DNA of 64,000 bases from NCBI GenBank assembly GCA_965212145.1, contig CBDBUY010000009.1, positions 806,001-870,000 on the forward strand, written 5' to 3'. A program made the translations under genes and the position numbers. This document shows, piece after piece, positions 8,656 to 18,691 of the stretch (position 1 is its first letter; each line of letters starts with the position of its first letter). Source of the DNA: JAAEPI01 sp965212145 (GTDB lineage: Bacteria; Bacteroidota; Bacteroidia; Cytophagales; Cyclobacteriaceae). A model generated the notes under the pieces. It was not told the DNA's origin. It ran no database searches and saw nothing but the letters and a program-made list of their open reading frames with translations.

Positions 8656-9930
8656 ATGAATTATACTTGGCTTTTCGTAGTACTTTTAAGTATTTGCCAA
8701 ACCTCTATTGCGCAGAATAAGGTTAAAATTGAATCCGATCATTCCGGGCATAAACTTCAGGTAAATGGTGAAGATTTCATCATTAACGGGATGAACTGGG
8801 ACTACTTCCCCATTGGAACTAACTATGAGTATGTCTTGTGGGATCAACCTGATCAAGTAATCAAAGCGGCATTGAATGAAGAAATGACCTTGCTTCGTGA
8901 TATGGGCGTGAATGCCATTCGGCAGTACACCGGAATCCCCCCCAAATGGGTAACCTACATTTATAAGAACTACGGTATTTATACCATGCTCAATCATTCT
9001 TTTGGCAGATACGGAATGACCATCGATGGGCAGTGGGTGGCTCAAACCGACTATGGAAATTCGAGAGTAAAAGATATGTTACTTGATGAGGTTACGGAAA
9101 TGGTCACGGAGTTTAAAGAAACACCTGGACTCTTATTTTACCTCTTAGGTAATGAGAACAATTATGGACTTTTTTGGGAAGGTGCTGAAACGGAGGACAT
9201 CCCTGAGGAAGACGATAGTTCAAAAGAAAAAGCTGGAAACTTATATAAACTATTCAATGAGGCAACCATCGCCATGAAGGCCATAGATGACTCGTATCCT
9301 ATTGCCATTTGTAATGGCGATTTGCAATTCATTGAGATCATCAAAAAAGACTGTCCAGACATTGATATTCTAGGCCTCAATATTTATCGGGGACTCTCTT
9401 TCGATGACACTTTTCAAAGGATCAAAAGCGAACTTGGTCTACCTGTGGTCTTCACAGAATTCGGTTCGGATGCATATGATGCCATTAAGAAAACCGAGGA
9501 TCAGGATGCTCAAGCTTATTTTGATCTTCTTAATTGGAAGGAAATATATGAGAATGCAGCTGGTATGGGCAAGGCCGGAAATGCACTGGGAGGATTCACC
9601 TTTCAATTCACTGATGGCTGGTGGAAGTCCGGTCAAACCAAGAATTTAGATGAACATGATACCAATGCTTCCTGGGTCAATGGGGGGTATTCATTTGACT
9701 TCACGCCCGGTGAAAACAACATGAACGAGGAGTGGTTTGGTATCTGTGCCAAGGGCGAAACACGAGAGGATGGCACCTACCAGGTAAAACCACGGAAAGC
9801 CTATTTTGTATTGAAAGAAGCTCACAAGTTTAACCCATACTCGGGAAGTAGGGAACGGTTGGAAAAACACTTTTCCCAAATCGTTGAGCAGTATTTTAAA
9901 AAGGAACTCGGAACCAAAGGTTCGGATTGA
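8656..9930 (+). CDS. Secreted clan GH-A glycoside hydrolase (family uncertain)
   Basis: The 424-residue product has a type I signal peptide (cleavage near SIAQ, residue 20) and a TIM-barrel hydrolase domain. GNEN places a probable acid/base at Glu167, and VVFTEFGSD places a probable nucleophile at Glu268, the spacing and strand positions expected of clan GH-A. An N-terminal stretch (QVNGEDFIINGMNWDY) resembles the start of GH2-type barrels, but the GH2 beta-sandwich domains are absent. Given the neighbours, an endo- or exo-beta-glucanase, possibly of a GH158-like or GH5-like family, is plausible. I could not assign the family from motifs alone. Confidence 0.75.
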   Translation: MNYTWLFVVLLSICQTSIAQNKVKIESDHSGHKLQVNGEDFIINGMNWDYFPIGTNYEYVLWDQPDQVIKAALNEEMTLLRDMGVNAIRQYTGIPPKWVTYIYKNYGIYTMLNHSFGRYGMTIDGQWVAQTDYGNSRVKDMLLDEVTEMVTEFKETPGLLFYLLGNENNYGLFWEGAETEDIPEEDDSSKEKAGNLYKLFNEATIAMKAIDDSYPIAICNGDLQFIEIIKKDCPDIDILGLNIYRGLSFDDTFQRIKSELGLPVVFTEFGSDAYDAIKKTEDQDAQAYFDLLNWKEIYENAAGMGKAGNALGGFTFQFTDGWWKSGQTKNLDEHDTNASWVNGGYSFDFTPGENNMNEEWFGICAKGETREDGTYQVKPRKAYFVLKEAHKFNPYSGSRERLEKHFSQIVEQYFKKELGTKGSD

Positions 9931-9967
9931 TTCAAATTGATTTTTTAAGAACCTTAAAAGAGCAGAT

Positions 9968-11263
9968 ATGATAAAGATAAGAGAGAGAACTTTTTTGATC
10001 CTTGTCATTGTAGCCTTGTTTTTTTCTTGTTCACAGAAGCCTAGTAATAAGGATGATATGCAGTCAAATAAGATGAAAACAGCAGAGGAAATACTGGGTA
10101 ATCCGAAATACCGGGCTATTTCATACGGTGGATATCGGGAGAAATCTCGTGACATTCAACCGACTGTAGAAGAGCTCAAAGAAGACATGCGTATCCTGTC
10201 TGCCATGGGAATCGGAATGCTTAGAACCTACAATGTTCAGTTAGCTCACGCATCTAATGTGCTGAAGGCAATAAAGGAGCTAAAGAAAGAGGACTCATCT
10301 TTCGAAATGTATGTGATGCTAGGGGCATGGATCGATTGCAAAAATGCATGGACTGAGCTTCCTCCGGATCACACTCAAGAAAGTGAACAGAACGAAGAAG
10401 AAATCGCTCGGGTGGTGGAGTTGGCCAAGCAATACCCAGACATTGTTAAGGTCATTGCGGTAGGAAATGAAGCAATGGTGAAATGGGCAGCTGCTTATTT
10501 CGTGCAACCGGAAGTCATCCTCAAATGGGTCAATCACCTTCAAGATCTTAAGAAAAAAGGAGACCTACCGAAAGACCTGTGGATAACGAGCTCTGACAAT
10601 TTTGCCTCTTGGGGTGGTGGAGGGCCTGAGTATCACGTGGAGGATCTCCATAAACTCATTGAGGCCGTTGATTTCATCTCGCTTCACACATATCCCATGC
10701 ATGACACGCATTACAACCCGAGATTCTGGGGCGTCCTCAAAAAGGAGGATAGTTTGTCTAAAGAGCAGAAGTTGCAAAAGATCATGGAGCGATCCAGAGA
10801 CTATGCCATCATGCAGTACAATAGTGTGAAAAAGTACGTCAAGAGCCTTGGACTGGACAAGCCGATGCATATTGGGGAAACCGGCTGGGCTAGTTTGGAT
10901 TCAGAAAATCACCACTATGGCATCACCGGATCGCAAGCATGTGATGAACACAAACAGGGACTCTACCACCAGCTGATGCGGGAATGGACTGAAAGCCAGG
11001 GGATATCATGCTTTTATTTTGAAGCTTTTGATGAAAAATGGAAGGATAGCCAAAGTCCAAAAGGTTCGGAAAACCATTTTGGCTTATTTACCATTGATGG
11101 CCAAGCCAAATATGCCATATGGCCTCTTGTTGATAAAGGGGTTTTTGAAGGGCTAAAAAGGAATGGGAATAAAATCACCAAAACGTATGGCGGGAATGGA
11201 GACGAACTCCTAAAAACGGTAAATCTGCCAGACACCAAAATCAAGCTTGAAATAGCACATTGA
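9968..11263 (+). CDS. GH17-like beta-1,3-glucanase lipoprotein
   Basis: The 431-residue product is a lipoprotein (lipobox ALFFSC, Cys21) with a GH17-type barrel. AVGNEAM supplies the acid/base Glu168 and HIGETGWAS supplies the nucleophile Glu304, the paired motifs of GH17. GMLRTYNVQ near residue 85 is also typical of the family. It should act on beta-1,3-glucan or its oligosaccharides in the envelope. It is longer than the second, cytoplasmic GH17 of the same operon (296 aa), with an insertion around residues 200-265, so the two probably have different substrates. The gene is 37 bp after the previous hydrolase gene and 10 bp before the GH30 gene. Confidence 0.87.
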   Translation: MIKIRERTFLILVIVALFFSCSQKPSNKDDMQSNKMKTAEEILGNPKYRAISYGGYREKSRDIQPTVEELKEDMRILSAMGIGMLRTYNVQLAHASNVLKAIKELKKEDSSFEMYVMLGAWIDCKNAWTELPPDHTQESEQNEEEIARVVELAKQYPDIVKVIAVGNEAMVKWAAAYFVQPEVILKWVNHLQDLKKKGDLPKDLWITSSDNFASWGGGGPEYHVEDLHKLIEAVDFISLHTYPMHDTHYNPRFWGVLKKEDSLSKEQKLQKIMERSRDYAIMQYNSVKKYVKSLGLDKPMHIGETGWASLDSENHHYGITGSQACDEHKQGLYHQLMREWTESQGISCFYFEAFDEKWKDSQSPKGSENHFGLFTIDGQAKYAIWPLVDKGVFEGLKRNGNKITKTYGGNGDELLKTVNLPDTKIKLEIAH

Positions 11264-11273
11264 AATCCCGCCT

Positions 11274-12764
11274 ATGAGATACGCAACCCTAACCTTGACC
11301 ACACTAGCAGCCATCATGAGTGCATGTAATTCTTCAGACCCTTTGGATTTGGAAGTGTACGAAACATCAGCAGAAGGCAGACAACTTGAAAAAGTCACTG
11401 AGTTCAACCTTTCCGACGACCCACCCATTGTGGAGCTTTTTCCAGAGAAAACCTTTCAGACAATCACAGGTTTTGGGGGATCATTTACCGAATCATCAGC
11501 CTACTTGCTGAACAAGTTGAGTGACGAAAATCGGCAAAAAATACTTGAGGCGTATTTTGGTGACGATGGAGCCAGATACTCACTAACTCGAACGCACATC
11601 AATTCATGCGATTTTTCTTTAAGCCAGTATTCGTATGCTCCTGTGGCAGGAGACATGGAGTTAGACAGCTTTTCCATTGAAGAGGATCGAGATGACATTA
11701 TTCCAATGATCAAAGATGCCCAGGCGATTTCAAAAGACGGCTTTAAAATTCTCTCCTCTCCCTGGACAGCCCCGCCTTGGATGAAGGATAATAACGATTG
11801 GGTAGGAGGCAAACTGCTGCGAGAATACTATGATACATGGGCGTTGTTTTTTTCAAAATACATCGATGCTTATAAAGAAGAAGGAATTGATATCTGGGGA
11901 TTGACCGTAGAGAATGAACCTCTTGGGAACGGTAATAATTGGGAGAGTATGCATTTTTCTCCTGAAGAAATGACCGATTTCGTCGAGAAGCACCTCGGTC
12001 CACAGCTAGCGAAGGATGGAAAGTCGGAGGTTAAAATTTTAGGATACGATCAAAATCGTGAACATTTAAAAGAATGGGTCGATGAAATGTACCGGGACGA
12101 AGAGAGCTCTAAGTATTTCGCAGGAACAGCCATACATTGGTATGCGAGCACCTATGAGGTTTTCCCAGAGGAACTACAATACGCACACAACAAAGCCACG
12201 GACAAGCACCTGATTCAATCAGAAGCATGTGTGGATGCGGAAGTGCCCAAATGGCAAGATGATGCCTGGTATTGGAGTAAGGAGGGGACAGACTGGGGAT
12301 GGGACTGGGCACCTGAGGATCAGAAGCATTTGCATCCCAAATACGTACCTGTTTACAGATACGCAAGGGATATTATTGGCTGCCTGAACAACTGGGTAGA
12401 TGGCTGGGTGGACTGGAACATGGTGCTAAACAAACAAGGTGGGCCCAATTGGTTTAAGAACTGGTGCGTTGCTCCGGTGATTGTGGATGAGAATAACGAT
12501 GAAGTTTATTTCACTCCCATTTATTACGTCTTATCACATTTCAGTCGATTTATTAGACCGGAGGCGAAAGTGATCGAACTAGAGAACCCAATCAAAGAGT
12601 TGATGATTACGGCCGCACAAAACCCGGATGGGAGTATTGCAGTGGTCTTGCTGAATCAAGGCAAAGACCCGGTGAGCTTTAATCTTCAAGTTGCTGATCG
12701 AGGCAGGGATATCTCCATTAGTTCACAGGCCATTCAAACTATTCTCATAACTACTCTTAACTAA
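11274..12764 (+). CDS. GH30 beta-glucanase/beta-glucosidase lipoprotein
   Basis: The 496-residue product is a lipoprotein (lipobox MSAC, Cys18) with a GH30 barrel and a C-terminal beta domain (about 410-496). TITGFGGSFTES, LSSPWTAPPWMK and LTVENEP are family hallmarks. Glu215 in NEP is the probable acid/base and Glu317 in QSEAC the nucleophile. In laminarin loci, GH30 enzymes remove beta-1,6-linked glucose branches or act as exo-beta-1,6-glucanases, which would clear side chains for GH16 and GH17. The exact linkage preference is inferred from context. The downstream symporter gene starts 5 bp after its stop. Confidence 0.92.
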   Translation: MRYATLTLTTLAAIMSACNSSDPLDLEVYETSAEGRQLEKVTEFNLSDDPPIVELFPEKTFQTITGFGGSFTESSAYLLNKLSDENRQKILEAYFGDDGARYSLTRTHINSCDFSLSQYSYAPVAGDMELDSFSIEEDRDDIIPMIKDAQAISKDGFKILSSPWTAPPWMKDNNDWVGGKLLREYYDTWALFFSKYIDAYKEEGIDIWGLTVENEPLGNGNNWESMHFSPEEMTDFVEKHLGPQLAKDGKSEVKILGYDQNREHLKEWVDEMYRDEESSKYFAGTAIHWYASTYEVFPEELQYAHNKATDKHLIQSEACVDAEVPKWQDDAWYWSKEGTDWGWDWAPEDQKHLHPKYVPVYRYARDIIGCLNNWVDGWVDWNMVLNKQGGPNWFKNWCVAPVIVDENNDEVYFTPIYYVLSHFSRFIRPEAKVIELENPIKELMITAAQNPDGSIAVVLLNQGKDPVSFNLQVADRGRDISISSQAIQTILITTLN

Positions 12765-12769
12765 CCAGA

Positions 12770-14200
12770 ATGACGGAACATATAACCCCAGAGAAAGACA
12801 AAGTTGCTCTAGGTCAAAAAACCGCGTATGGTGCTGGAAATCTGGTACTTAACCTGCTTCCAGCATCTTTGAATGTTTTCATGTTCTTTTTGGTGACTGG
12901 GTTTGGAATGGATCCGTTTCTGGCAGGCTTGCTTGGCGGGCTTCCAAGAATATTCGATGCACTGACTGACCCAATTATGGGATTCATTACAGACAATACA
13001 AAGTCTAAATGGGGAAGAAGGCGTCCATACATAGTCGTTGGTGCCATTTTAAGTGGGGTAATCTTCATTTTGTTATGGCAGTTGGACGATAGCAATTCCC
13101 AGAATTACAATTTCATTTACTTTCTGGTGCTCTCCATGATCTTCACCATCGGAAATACCGTATTCGCCACTCCGTTCGTTGGTCTGGGATATGAGATGAC
13201 TTCCGATTACAACGAGCGAACCAGGCTCATGGCGTTTGCTCAGACAATGGGACAAATCGCCTGGATGATCGTGCCATGGTTTTGGGCACTCGTTGCAAAC
13301 CCGGATTTCTTTGCCAGCCAGGCAGAAGGCGTCCGGACAGTGTCCATCATAGTAGGAGCCGTATGCATTATTTTGGGCATTTTACCAGGCTTGTATTGCC
13401 GTGGAATCGACTCCAGCAACATGGAAAATCGGGCTGATCTAAGTTTGAAAAGCCTTTGGGTTAACCTGAAAAGTCTGATCAATAGTTTTAAACAGATATT
13501 CAAGAACGTGCCCTTTTTACGACTCTGTGGCACCACCTTCCTGGTTTTTAATGGATTTCAAATTGTAGCTGGATTCGCTTTCTATATCATCGTTTTTTAC
13601 ATGTTTCAAGGTGATTATGCGCTAGCCGGGACCTGGCCAGCATGGTTTGGGACGGTAAGTGCTGCAGCCACGGCCTTCCTGGTTATCCCTATTATTTCAT
13701 GGATGGCCAATAAGTGGGGAAAGCGTAATGCTTTTATCGTCTCCACGCTGATCTCTATCGTCGGATATGGCTTGAAGTGGTGGGGATTTAACCCGGAGAA
13801 TCCATGGATGATTTTTATGCCAATTCCGTTGATGTCTTTTGGTATTGGAGGCTTATTTACACTTATGATGAGCATGACGGCAGATGTTTGTGATCTTGAT
13901 GAACTTGAAAATGGCATGCCGAGAAAAGAAGGAACCTTTGGAGCCATCTATTGGCTGATGGTCAAACTAGGTAATGCGCTAGCACTTATTCTCGCTGGTC
14001 TGGTTTTGAATTTAGTTGGTTTCGAGCCGGGATCGTCGATTCAAACCGCTGATTCTATGACGCAACTACGATTGGCAGATATCATCATACCTGCTAGTAC
14101 TGCTTTCATCGCGATTCTGGTCATGTGGAAATATGATTTAACGGAACAGAAGGCAAGGGAAATAAAAGCCGAATTGGTCAATAGAAGAGGAGAACTTTAA
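12770..14200 (+). CDS. GPH-family (MelB-like) sugar:cation symporter
   Basis: The 476-residue product has about 12 transmembrane helices and the glycoside-pentoside-hexuronide family signature DPIMGFITDNTKSKWGRRRPYI between helices 2 and 3, including the cation-site Asp. It should import a glycoside across the inner membrane with Na+ or H+. Because the next two genes encode enzymes without signal peptides that act on beta-1,3-glucan oligosaccharides, the likely cargo is laminaribiose or longer laminari-oligosaccharides. This is inference from gene order: 5 bp after the GH30 gene and 17 bp before the GH17 gene. Confidence 0.9.
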   Translation: MTEHITPEKDKVALGQKTAYGAGNLVLNLLPASLNVFMFFLVTGFGMDPFLAGLLGGLPRIFDALTDPIMGFITDNTKSKWGRRRPYIVVGAILSGVIFILLWQLDDSNSQNYNFIYFLVLSMIFTIGNTVFATPFVGLGYEMTSDYNERTRLMAFAQTMGQIAWMIVPWFWALVANPDFFASQAEGVRTVSIIVGAVCIILGILPGLYCRGIDSSNMENRADLSLKSLWVNLKSLINSFKQIFKNVPFLRLCGTTFLVFNGFQIVAGFAFYIIVFYMFQGDYALAGTWPAWFGTVSAAATAFLVIPIISWMANKWGKRNAFIVSTLISIVGYGLKWWGFNPENPWMIFMPIPLMSFGIGGLFTLMMSMTADVCDLDELENGMPRKEGTFGAIYWLMVKLGNALALILAGLVLNLVGFEPGSSIQTADSMTQLRLADIIIPASTAFIAILVMWKYDLTEQKAREIKAELVNRRGEL

Positions 14201-14217
14201 TAAACAAAATATCAAAG

Positions 14218-15108
14218 ATGTCATTAAGAAAAGAAAGATTACATGCATTAGCTGCTTCAGACTTAGGTGGTAAGAGTATAGCGGAACTAAGAGAATTATA
14301 CAAACAAAGCATGGACGATGGTACGCATGGAATGTGTTTCAGCCCATATGAGGAAGGTCAAAAACCCGGTGATCAGCTGAGCGAAGATCAGGTGAGAAGA
14401 AGGCTTGAAATTATTAGACCTTACACTAATTGGGTGCGTTCTTTCTCGACCACCGAGGGAAATGAATTTATCCCTAGGATAGCGAAGGAACTGGGGATGA
14501 AAACTCTCGTAGGGGCCTGGTTGGGAGATGATGCAGAGATCAATGAAAATGAAATTGCTGGGTTGATCCAGCTTGCCAACGATGGATATGTGGATGTAGC
14601 AGCTGTCGGCAATGAAGTCATGTATCGAAAGGATCTGACCGAATCTGAGTTGCTTGATCACATGAGAAACGTGAAAAGCTCCATTCCGTCAAATATCCCA
14701 ATGGGTTACGTCGATGCGTATTACGAGTTTGCTCACAGGCCAGCGATTACAGAATTATGTGATGTGATTTTGGCGAACTGTTATCCTTTTTGGGAGGGAT
14801 GTTCTTTAGAGTATTCATTGCTGTATATGAAGGAGATGTATCGAACCGCCCTTCAAGCTGGTAATGGGAAAAAGGTGATCATAACTGAGACTGGATGGCC
14901 GGATCAAGGATCCAATCTGGAGGGCGCTGTTCCGTCAACTGTCAATGCCATGCGTTATTTCATTAATGCTCAAATGTGGTCTAAGGAAGACCAAATTGAA
15001 ATGTTTTATTTTTCCTCCTTTGATGAATCATGGAAGGTCGGAGCAGAAGGAGATGTAGGAGCCTACTGGGGAATCTGGGATAAAGATGAAAAGTTGAAAT
15101 TCTGCTAG
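14218..15108 (+). CDS. Cytoplasmic GH17-like beta-1,3-glucanase or transglycosylase
   Basis: The 296-residue product has no signal peptide or lipobox; it starts MSLRKERLHALAASD. The GH17 barrel is compact, with acid/base Glu133 in AAVGNEVMY and nucleophile Glu224 in ITETGWPDQG. GMCFSPYEEGQKPGDQ at the N-terminus is a variant of the family start. A cytosolic location next to a symporter and a glucan phosphorylase suggests it shortens or rearranges imported laminari-oligosaccharides. Whether it hydrolyses or transglycosylates cannot be told from sequence. Confidence 0.85.
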   Translation: MSLRKERLHALAASDLGGKSIAELRELYKQSMDDGTHGMCFSPYEEGQKPGDQLSEDQVRRRLEIIRPYTNWVRSFSTTEGNEFIPRIAKELGMKTLVGAWLGDDAEINENEIAGLIQLANDGYVDVAAVGNEVMYRKDLTESELLDHMRNVKSSIPSNIPMGYVDAYYEFAHRPAITELCDVILANCYPFWEGCSLEYSLLYMKEMYRTALQAGNGKKVIITETGWPDQGSNLEGAVPSTVNAMRYFINAQMWSKEDQIEMFYFSSFDESWKVGAEGDVGAYWGIWDKDEKLKFC

Positions 15109-15197
15109 GTTCATGCAACTGGCTTTAAGTTAAGCCCAGAAAAGTACTAATCTATAAATCCAATGGTCAGATGGCCATTGCTAAAAAAGACTAACCA

Positions 15198-18100
15198 ATG
15201 TCGAGAGAAATCTACGTAGGTAACTCACCCGTTCATTTCAATGAAGAGAAAGTATCGGGCGAGACCGTGATACTGAATGGTGAGGAATTCAATCTGATCA
15301 ACAACTATGATCAGATGGACCCATTTTTTATGACTGTTGTTAGTTCGACTGATCATTGGATGTTTATTTCCAGTTCCGGTGGTTTATCGGCAGGAAGAAA
15401 AAATGCTGAGAATTCGCTATTTCCTTACTACTCAGATGATAAGATCACCAGTTCATCAGATCTAGTAGGTAGCAAAACGATCATTAGAGCCATCATGGAT
15501 GAGCGGGTTATGTTGTGGGAGCCCTTCTCAGGTTGTTTGTCACCTTTCTATGAAACGACTAGGAATCTCTATAAAAATCTATTCGGTAGTAAGATTGTAT
15601 TTGAGGAGATCAATCATGATCTCAAACTGACTTACCGATATAGCTGGCAGTTTTCAGAGAGATTCGGATTTGTCAAGAAATCTGAATTGATTAATCGTGG
15701 ATCCGAAGATTGTCAGATAGAGATTCTGGATGGAATCCAGAATATTTTACCATACGGCGTGTCCAGCATGCTGCAGGCACTCAGGAGCAATTTGGTCAAT
15801 GGATACAAACGAAATTTACTCGACGAGAGGAGTAGTTTGGCTGTATTCTCACTTTCTTCCATGATAGTGGACAAGGCCGAGCCCAGTGAAGCTTTGAAGG
15901 CAACAACGGTTTGGTCTACGGGGCTGGAAACCAAAGACATTTTGGTGTGCAATAACCAAGTGAATTCATTTAGAAAAGGGCGCCCCATCCATGGAGAAAA
16001 AGACATGAAGGGTGTATCTGGTTCATTCTTTTTGCACAGTGAAGTCCTTCTCGGGGCTGACCAAAACAGGGATTGGTTTATCGTGGCTGAAATTAATCAG
16101 GACAGAGCGGACGTAAGTTGGCTACAGGAAAAACTTACTTCAACGGAATACGATCTTAAAGCCAATCTACTTCAGGATATGGCGGATACTTCGGAAGAGC
16201 TGAGAAATTTAGTCGCTAAAGCAGACGGACTACAACTCACTGAAGATAAAATGAGTACAGGGAGGCACATTAGTAATGTGATGTTCAACATTATGCGTGG
16301 AGGGATTTTTGATGAGGATTACCATGTCCAAATTCAGGACTTCTTAGCGTACCTCGAGGAAATTAACTCGGAAGTCTATCAACGGCACCAGGATTCCTTT
16401 GTTGGTAATGAGACGCTCACTTACCCTCAACTTCTGGAAGAATCGAGCAAGACCGGAGATCTAGATTTGCTTCGAATTAGTTTGGAGTATTTGCCCCTTA
16501 CATTCAGTAGAAGACACGGTGACCCCAGCCGTCCCTGGAATAAATTTAACATAGAGTTAAAATACCCTGACGGTTCCAAGAAGCGAAGTTACGAGGGAAA
16601 CTGGCGAGACATTTTTCAGAATTGGGAAGCACTTGCTTATTCTTTTCCTGATTTCATGAGTGGGATGATTTCTAAATTTTTGAATGCCACAACAATTGAT
16701 GGCTATAATCCCTACAGAATTACCCGAAAGGGTATCGATTGGGAAATTATAGAACCAGATGATCCTTGGTCATATATAGGGTACTGGGGAGATCATCAAA
16801 TAATCTACCTTCAGAAACTGCTAGAATGCGCTTATCGTCATGACAGTTCTGCATTTGATCAGTGGCTGAACGATCCATTATTTGTGTATGCCAATGTTCC
16901 ATATAGAATAAAGCCATACAAGGAAATTCTTAAAGATCATCAGGACACCATTGACTTTGATCTTGAACAGCAGGAGGAAATCGATAAAAAGGTAGATCAC
17001 CTAGGGGGTGATGGAAAGCTGGTTTTTAACAACGGCAGACTTTTAAAAGCCACAATGGTCGAAAAGTTACTCGTAACTTTATTATCCAAGCTCTCGAATT
17101 TTGTTCCTGAAGGTGGAATTTGGCTGAACACTCAGCGACCTGAATGGAACGATGCGAATAACGCCTTGGTAGGAAATGGAGTATCCATGGTGACGCTTTA
17201 CTACCTGCGGAGATATTGTCATTTTCTCTCAAATTTACTTTCCAGTAGTTCGGTGGAGAATTTCTCTCTTCATGCGGAGGTGTTTGAGCTGTTCAATGTC
17301 ATCTCGGACACATTTAACGCCAACGAGAAAAATTTATCCCGCTCATTTAGTGATGAGGATAGAAAACAGGTTGTTGACACACTAGGTAGTGCTGGAGAGG
17401 CATACCGGAACCAAGCCTATGCCGGTTTTGACGGTACCAAGCAGAATCTTGATGCCACAAAGCTTATTGGGTTCTTAAATCAAACCAATAGGTTCATTGA
17501 CCATTCCATTCGAGCCAATAAACGAGTGGACGGACTGTTCCATTCTTACAACTTGCTGCAGTTTGATCAGGACGAGTTGAAGATCGATCACCTCTATGAA
17601 ATGTTAGAAGGACAAGTGGCCGTACTGTCGTCCGGCTTTTTGAGCGGAAAAGAAAGTTTGGAGGTTTTGAATGCATTAAAGTCAAGCAAACTTTTTAGGG
17701 AGGATCAGTACAGTTATTATCTGTATCCAAATAGGGATATCCCACATTTCTTAGATAAGAATGAGCTGCCCAAGGAGTTTGTTGAAAAATCCAGACTTAT
17801 TCAAAAATTAAAGTCTGATGAGAATACCCACCTAATCAGTTTCGATGGATCAGGCGGATGTTATTTTCATGGTGAAGTGCACAATGCCAAGGATGTCGTT
17901 TCACGACTTAATGAACTAACTGATTATCAAGAGCTTGTGGCAACTGAAAAAGACCAGATTCTGGACGTTTTTGAGGAGATGTTTGATCATAAGTCATTCA
18001 CTGGCAGGTCTGGAACCTTCTTTGCTTACGAGGGTCTCGGTAGTATTTATTGGCATATGGTATCAAAACTGCTTTATGCAACCCAGGAAAATATTTACAT

Positions 18101-18632
18101 TCATGCCGATGAACTGGATGAAGAAGACAAAGGAGCCTTGATCCAGCACTATTATGAAATAAGAGCAGGAATCGGCATCAATAAAAGCCCCCAGCTTTAC
18201 GGAGCTTTTCCAACGGATCCATACAGTCACACACCTTTTCATAAAGGTGCTCAACAGCCCGGAATGACAGGTCAGGTGAAAGAGGATGTGTTAAACAGGT
18301 GGGCAGAGCTTGGCGTGACTATAGAAGATGGCATGATAGCTTTTAAACCCAAGTTTCTCAACAAGGGTGAATTCCTGAAGACTGGAGGAAAATTTGAGTA
18401 TTACGATCTCAACAACGAATTACAGACTTTAGAGTTGACCAAGAATCAACTGGCATTTACGTACTGCCAAGTTCCCATCGTTTACGAATCGTCAGATAAT
18501 CAACGTATAGTGGTTCAATTGCTGAATACGCAGGTTGAAATGGGCGGACATATTCTGACGACTGAGCTCTCCGGTAAAATTTTCTCAAGAACTAATCATG
18601 TTCAAAAGGTCCATGTGTATTTGAATTATTAA
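15198..18632 (+). CDS. GH149-like beta-1,3-oligoglucan phosphorylase (cytoplasmic)
   Basis: The 1144-residue product has no signal peptide. Its length and motifs fit the GH149 beta-1,3-glucan phosphorylases, relatives of GH94: SSSGGLSAGRKNAENSLFPY near residue 55, YWGDHQIIYLQKLLE near 530, and RPEWNDANNALVGNG near 650, where Asp652 is the expected catalytic acid by analogy with the WND motif of GH94. The reaction would be phosphorolysis of the glucan's non-reducing end to release alpha-glucose-1-phosphate, saving an ATP per glucose. It sits between a cytosolic GH17 and a GH3 in a laminarin-type operon, which supports the substrate. No phosphoglucomutase gene is in the window. The family call is by recognition, not by search. 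Confidence 0.8.
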   Translation: MSREIYVGNSPVHFNEEKVSGETVILNGEEFNLINNYDQMDPFFMTVVSSTDHWMFISSSGGLSAGRKNAENSLFPYYSDDKITSSSDLVGSKTIIRAIMDERVMLWEPFSGCLSPFYETTRNLYKNLFGSKIVFEEINHDLKLTYRYSWQFSERFGFVKKSELINRGSEDCQIEILDGIQNILPYGVSSMLQALRSNLVNGYKRNLLDERSSLAVFSLSSMIVDKAEPSEALKATTVWSTGLETKDILVCNNQVNSFRKGRPIHGEKDMKGVSGSFFLHSEVLLGADQNRDWFIVAEINQDRADVSWLQEKLTSTEYDLKANLLQDMADTSEELRNLVAKADGLQLTEDKMSTGRHISNVMFNIMRGGIFDEDYHVQIQDFLAYLEEINSEVYQRHQDSFVGNETLTYPQLLEESSKTGDLDLLRISLEYLPLTFSRRHGDPSRPWNKFNIELKYPDGSKKRSYEGNWRDIFQNWEALAYSFPDFMSGMISKFLNATTIDGYNPYRITRKGIDWEIIEPDDPWSYIGYWGDHQIIYLQKLLECAYRHDSSAFDQWLNDPLFVYANVPYRIKPYKEILKDHQDTIDFDLEQQEEIDKKVDHLGGDGKLVFNNGRLLKATMVEKLLVTLLSKLSNFVPEGGIWLNTQRPEWNDANNALVGNGVSMVTLYYLRRYCHFLSNLLSSSSVENFSLHAEVFELFNVISDTFNANEKNLSRSFSDEDRKQVVDTLGSAGEAYRNQAYAGFDGTKQNLDATKLIGFLNQTNRFIDHSIRANKRVDGLFHSYNLLQFDQDELKIDHLYEMLEGQVAVLSSGFLSGKESLEVLNALKSSKLFREDQYSYYLYPNRDIPHFLDKNELPKEFVEKSRLIQKLKSDENTHLISFDGSGGCYFHGEVHNAKDVVSRLNELTDYQELVATEKDQILDVFEEMFDHKSFTGRSGTFFAYEGLGSIYWHMVSKLLYATQENIYIHADELDEEDKGALIQHYYEIRAGIGINKSPQLYGAFPTDPYSHTPFHKGAQQPGMTGQVKEDVLNRWAELGVTIEDGMIAFKPKFLNKGEFLKTGGKFEYYDLNNELQTLELTKNQLAFTYCQVPIVYESSDNQRIVVQLLNTQVEMGGHILTTELSGKIFSRTNHVQKVHVYLNY

Positions 18633-18691
18633 TTATATGAATTGAATTACAGATCGATAGGGCATATCTTTCGCTAGAAACCAATCTTCTC

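Noticed and set aside
15161..15180. CAATGG/CCATTG inverted repeat between the cytosolic GH17 and GH149-like genes
   Set aside because: The stem is only 6 bp with an 8-base loop and no T-run, so I do not call it a terminator.
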